DNA of 64,000 bases from Manis javanica (taxonomy: Eukaryota > Chordata > Mammalia > Pholidota > Manidae): NCBI RefSeq assembly GCF_040802235.1, contig NC_133156.1:187681851-187745850 (forward strand), written 5' to 3'. A program made the translations under genes and the position numbers. The notes below the pieces were generated by a model that saw only the letters and a list, made by a program, of their open reading frames with translations, had not been told where the DNA came from and searched no databases. Positions 59,838 through 64,000 of the stretch are shown here, piece after piece (positions within the stretch are counted from its first letter, which is position 1; each line of letters starts with the position of its first letter).

Positions 59838-62159
59838 GGGGACGAGCCCGGGAGAAAGGCCCCGCGCGTGTCTGTGGGGGCTTGGGAGGCTGTGAGCAGC
59901 CGGCTCTCGAGGCCTTGGGTCTTGCCTCCGCGAGCACTGAGGCTCTATGCAGAGAGGTGAAGTGACTCAGGGCTGGGAGACGGGAGGTGCAGCAGGTGAC
60001 AGAATTGCCGTGCACTACTCTAAGAATCCACTCACTTAAAAAAAAATGCCCCTTTATCCTTTGGCGTCTGCTGTTGCCAGGCCAGGCAAGAGGGGGTTTG
60101 AGAGTGTTGTTTGGGAAAGGGAATTTCCTTACAGTGGGTCCCCCAGGGAGCTTTGACAGCAGAAACCCCTAGCCTGCTGGACACCTACAGCTAGAGAGGA
60201 TCCTTCCTTGTGTGTATGTCGCAGCAGTCATACCATATCTACTGTTTTTTCTGTATCAGGCATCTTGCTTTTCCTTTGTGTACTGTATCTAAATGGTAAA
60301 ATGCAAACAAATTGTGTTTGTAGGGCTTAAATACGGAGAGGAAGGCAAATGCTGCTGGGCCTTGCCCCCTTTCAAACTTGACTAGTTTTAGGTATTTTTA
60401 TGGGTCCCCGTTTGCCTTTGCATACACGAATAGCAGTAGTGGCCAGGAGGGATGGTTGCCATGCTTTGGGATTCAGGAGATTTATTCTACAGGTCCACAT
60501 TGGGTTGCTTGGCTCCATCCCTTGGGAATACTGGCCTGGCCTCCCTTTTCAGGGCAGCATGTCAGCTTTGCATCCTACCGCATCTGGTATCCAAAGCAAA
60601 GGGATTTCCGGTGGGATCACCAGCAAGAAATAAATACCTTTATTTCAGGCTTTCAGAGCAGTTCAGTTAAGCATGGAACTGGCTGCCCTCTCTGCTGTCA
60701 GAGGCCCATTTGAGACAATGGATATTTGAGGACAGGTTCTGGTTTCAGTGAGAGAATCAGAAAACTGGCACCTTCGCCCACTGCAGAAATGGTCTTCTGG
60801 GGATTACTTTTAATGTAATGACCTTGGCATGAGACATGAAATGCCTGGCAAAAAAACAGACTACATGGGCTGTAAACTGCCATTTGTGGACCCTGTCCAT
60901 TATATTGTTCAACGTTTTTAGGTAATAACCCATCTGAAAAACTCTTTAAATGTTAGTGCCAGGAAGAAGGTTTATCTCTGAGTTAGGAAGGTTACTGGGA
61001 TGGCTTTTTTGTTTGTTTTTTTTTGCTACCACTGTCTGGAAGCTCAGACTACTGGCTTATGGTAGCCGTATTAGCCTAGGTTTTTGCTAGATTTATTTAC
61101 CCCTTCTCTATATGAATTTTGATCTCTTTTCTCTTCTAATGGCTTTATGTTTGAGGTCCCTCAGATACCTTTTCAAAGTAGGCACTCTAAGAGAATTAGT
61201 GACATTGTATTGGAGACCTAGGGGAGATGTATTTGTGCCATAGGTAAAATAGGTTTTCTTGACAGCCCACAAATATTTAGGATTTGTATTAAATTACACA
61301 AATATTTAAATATGTTACATGTAGCATCAGAGTACAGTAAGTCAATCTTGCAACTGGTAAAATCATGCTTAATTTAGAAAATAATAAATGTTTTGCCTTT
61401 TAATGCTGTTTTCCATGTCAATTTAAAACATCTCTAATAAATATATGGTAATTCAGGAGCTTGTCTGGCCCTTTTGCCAGTGGTCCTAAAAACATAGCTT
61501 TCATGTAGAAAATACACCACCGCCTTTCCTGTGATCCTGCTCCAGATGAAAATGTATGTTAAGCTTTACAATTCTATGGATTTTTAAAAATAAAAATTAA
61601 AAAGTAAAGAACATCAGCAAACTTGAAAGTGTTCTTTTGCACAAAGAAGTGGATGATTTTTTTTTAATTCTGTATATTTTTTCAGCATCTTTAAAGCATC
61701 TGTTTATGACTTGATGGTTGGAAATTCACAGACGAAATGAAGAAATCCTTAAGTGAGCTATAAACTCAGAAGACAAGGGGCTGTCATTCAGCTTTATAAC
61801 GTGTTCTCGTGAACTCCTCTGCAACACACATTTTGCTGAGAATGGATTTGTAGTGTCACCTTGAGTCATATTTTTTCTGATATTGAGAGGTAGCCCATTT
61901 TTAAAAAAGGCTTTTGGTTTGTTTTGTTTTTTTGTTTTTGCCAAAACCTTTCAAAGAAATTAGACATCAGAACTCTTACATCTAAATACAGGAGTTTATT
62001 CCTGAAAGATAAGAAATACTCTTCCATGAAACCACAATACTATCATCACATTGTGCAAAATTAAGAATAATTCCCTGATGTCTAAAACTGGTTATTTCAG
62101 CCAGGAGCCAAATATCCTGGGTGAATACATTGAGCATATATTTAAAGCTCAAGGTTTAG

Positions 62160-62345
62160 TCATTTGCTCACTTTCTGATCTAAGGCAAGTTACTTGTGTA
62201 CTCAGAAAAACTCAAGTTTTATCTGAGTGAATAAAATAGGCAAAAATTTCATGGAGTTGCTATGAGAATTAAATGAGATAGTATATGTAAAACAGTCCAG
62301 CACCAAGCAGAAAACAGGTGTGTAGTGTTGTTCTTTGCAGGGCAT
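62160..62345 (+). mobile_element. MIR SINE in intron 1
   Basis: CTAAGGCAAGTTACTTGTG, GAGAATTAAATGAGATAG and CAGTCCAGCACCAAGC follow MIR order. Confidence 0.65.
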
Positions 62346-62489
62346 TGAGATTGCTTTCTCATAGCTTTTTGATTTTCAAATAACCCCACAAAGAAGTGTT
62401 ACCCCTTTTAACTGATAAGGAAGCCTAAGTAAAGTTATTTTCCAAAGCAACAAACATATTCTGTACTAGTTTTTTTTCTTTGGTCTTTT

Positions 62490-62628
62490 CAATAATCCTA
62501 TCCGTTAGATGGTATTGTCTCCCCAACTTACAGATGGGGAAAGTGAGGCCCAGAGGGGTTGAGTAAATTGCCCACAGTCATCAGTAGCTGAAGGTGCTAG
62601 GATTTGAGCACCCCAGCTGCCTGGTTTA
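62490..62628 (-). mobile_element. MIR SINE in intron 1
   Basis: TCAATAATCCTATCCG, CTTACAGATGGGGAAAGTGAGG, CACAGTCATCAGTAGCTG and AGGATTTGAGCACC are reverse MIR. Confidence 0.75.
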
Positions 62629-64000
62629 GGAAGGAACAGTGTTTTCAACTGTTCTGTTGTGTCTCTGATGGGGAGCAGGAGAGAGGTGGCCAGCCTTAGT
62701 CATTCTGACTTCAGAGCTCACAGTGTTTCTGCCACTCATTCTGTCCCTAATTCTTCTGAACTGGTGACAATCTATCATTGCTGTAGTTTTTTCCACTTCC
62801 CTTATCTTCCCTGAAACTGCTATGAAGCACATACTGAATTACAGTGAATTAAAATAAACCTGGGCTTGAGAATTCTGTGATACACCTTAAGATAATAGAA
62901 GTGTGAATTCAGCATTGGTTATTACTGGAGTGTTAGCTCTACATTCAGTGAAATAACAGCTGTGGAAATTAGACCCATGCAACAAGTATTGATTCATATT
63001 CTTTGCATTCATGTTCAAAAGGGTATGTATTTCTCTTGTATGTGAATAGAATCCTTAAGTGTTAAAAACATGAAGTTGACTAAGCAGAATTGGGATCTTG
63101 GTCCATTCATCAGAAAATCTTGAAAGCAAACAAAGCACTTGGAAAGACCTTAACAAGCTTGTAAGCTGGGCATCTTGGTTGTATGAAGTCACTGTCCTTG
63201 GCATAAAGTAGTAAAGTTAAGTGCTTCTTTCAGGGCCTGAGTTCTAGTTGTTGATGGCACCTGGCCTAACCCTGTATCTGCTGGGTTTGTTTCCACAGGG
63301 ATATTAGCAAGTGCTACCTCCTTTCTGTATAACTGATGCCCTCTGCTTCCCACTTTCTTTAACCAATGAAATACATAAAACATGAATCAGTACAAACGAG
63401 AGCTATTCTAAACTATCTAAAATTACTTTAAAGGAAACTTGTCTGCTTGCTTTCCTCTTTATTCTGAAAGTCTTTTCTTCCTTTCTCCAGCAAGTGAAAA
63501 TTTGCTCATTCCGCTGAGCCTTTTCTGAGGTCCAACTAGGTTCCCCCCCCAACACACACACTCTCCAAGTCAAAATCGAGGACCCCACACTGTGTGGCAG
63601 TTACCACCATTTAGAATTGGGGTTATGCCCAGCTAGAGACCCAGAATATGAACTTTTTGGATTCAAGATTACCTCTCAATTGTTCAGTTTTCTAGTTCTT
63701 GGCCCAATTTCTAGTTGTGTGACCTTTGGCCACATTGTGGTTGTTTCATAAATGTCTATTGAATTAAAAAATGGATTCAATTAATTTAAATTGTTTCATC
63801 ACTGCCAACTAATGCAGTATTTATAATTATTGTATTTGGGAGGGTGTGTATAGTCTCCTTCTGAGAAGTTTCATGTGCACATAATCCCTTTGTGTGTTTT
63901 GTGGAAATTGGGTGCAGAATTATCTGGTGGTGGTGATCTGGGACTGACAACTCAAAACTATTTTGATTCCAGTCACTCTTGGGAACTGGGAAGCAGATCT

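Larger units (their letters stand above)
57640..59935 (+). promoter_or_regulatory. SPRED2: SPRED2 CpG-island promoter, 5' UTR and start of intron 1
   Basis: By eye, CpG density and GC content rise sharply near 57.64 kb and fall near 59.93 kb, in contrast to the AT-rich, CpG-poor flanks. There is no good TATA box. Promoter-type motifs lie upstream of the coding exon: a CRE-like GACGTCAT (57935-57942), an ETS core CTTCCG (57945-57950), an inverted CCAAT box GATTGG (58093-58098), several GC boxes, and a GCATGC-centred motif at 57822-57836. This is the usual architecture of a broadly expressed, dispersed-start promoter. The transcription start cannot be fixed by reading; 57.9-58.45 kb is the likely zone. 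A 28-base T run (59651-59678) interrupts the island downstream of the exon. Confidence 0.8.
58568..64000 (+). other. SPRED2: SPRED2 intron 1 (5' part)
   Basis: The sequence after the donor at 58568 is non-coding to the end of the window. The first 1.4 kb belongs to the CpG island. From about 60 kb it becomes ordinary AT-rich intron with poly-purine and poly-pyrimidine runs and a few MIR fragments. No second coding exon of SPRED2 (which should begin in the EVH1 domain) was recognised, consistent with the long first intron of this gene in other mammals. Confidence 0.75.

Overview
This is mammalian nuclear DNA: interspersed repeats make up most of what can be recognised, and I see one real protein-coding exon. 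The ATG at 58542 starts a short stretch encoding MTEETHPD plus two bases of a ninth codon, followed directly by a consensus splice donor. That matches the N-terminus of SPRED2 (Sprouty-related EVH1-domain protein 2), and it sits in a strong CpG island with an in-frame stop just upstream. The window therefore reads as about 58 kb of 5' flank, coding exon 1, and about 5.4 kb of intron 1. No other open reading frame looks like a functional gene. The longer ones are L1 ORF2 remnants, GC-rich frames through the CpG islands, or simple-sequence translations.

Layout. 1-3.4 kb is an old L1 (plus strand) with a younger L1 3' end nested in it. 3.4-20 kb holds MER5A, Tigger, MIR, L2 and L1 fragments separated by unique DNA, with a non-repetitive candidate enhancer at 19.3-19.7 kb. 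20-24.3 kb carries an LTR-like block and two related solo LTRs around a Tigger MITE. 24-32 kb is mostly unique DNA with MIR, L2, hAT and Tigger pieces. 32.5-37 kb is a minus-strand L1 complex with a nested younger L1, an unexpected inverted duplication and MaLR LTRs. 37-53.5 kb has further L1, MIR, L2, hAT and Tigger fragments, a solo LTR inside an old repeat, and a young A-tailed retroelement with clear target duplications. 53.7-55.4 kb changes character: unique, then CpG-rich with a TATA-like box and possible splice donors, a candidate alternative upstream promoter. 57.6-59.9 kb is the main CpG island with SPRED2 exon 1. 60-64 kb is intron 1.

Organism. The old repeats (MIR, L2, MER5A, Tigger, MLT1) are shared by placental mammals. 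No Alu, rodent B1/B2, carnivore tRNA-Lys or ruminant Bov SINE was recognised. The youngest elements are L1 3' ends of families I do not know from primates or rodents. This suggests a laurasiatherian with few lineage-specific SINEs; a pangolin is my best guess, but it is low-confidence inference. No virus, CRISPR array, tRNA or rRNA gene, or previously undescribed gene system was found. The most interesting items are regulatory (two CpG-rich promoters about 3-4 kb apart, a MEIS/PBX-type site, a mirror-repeat tract) and structural (the inverted duplication at 33.4-34.3 kb, and a poly(T) tract with a correctly placed antisense AATAAA at 59.65 kb).
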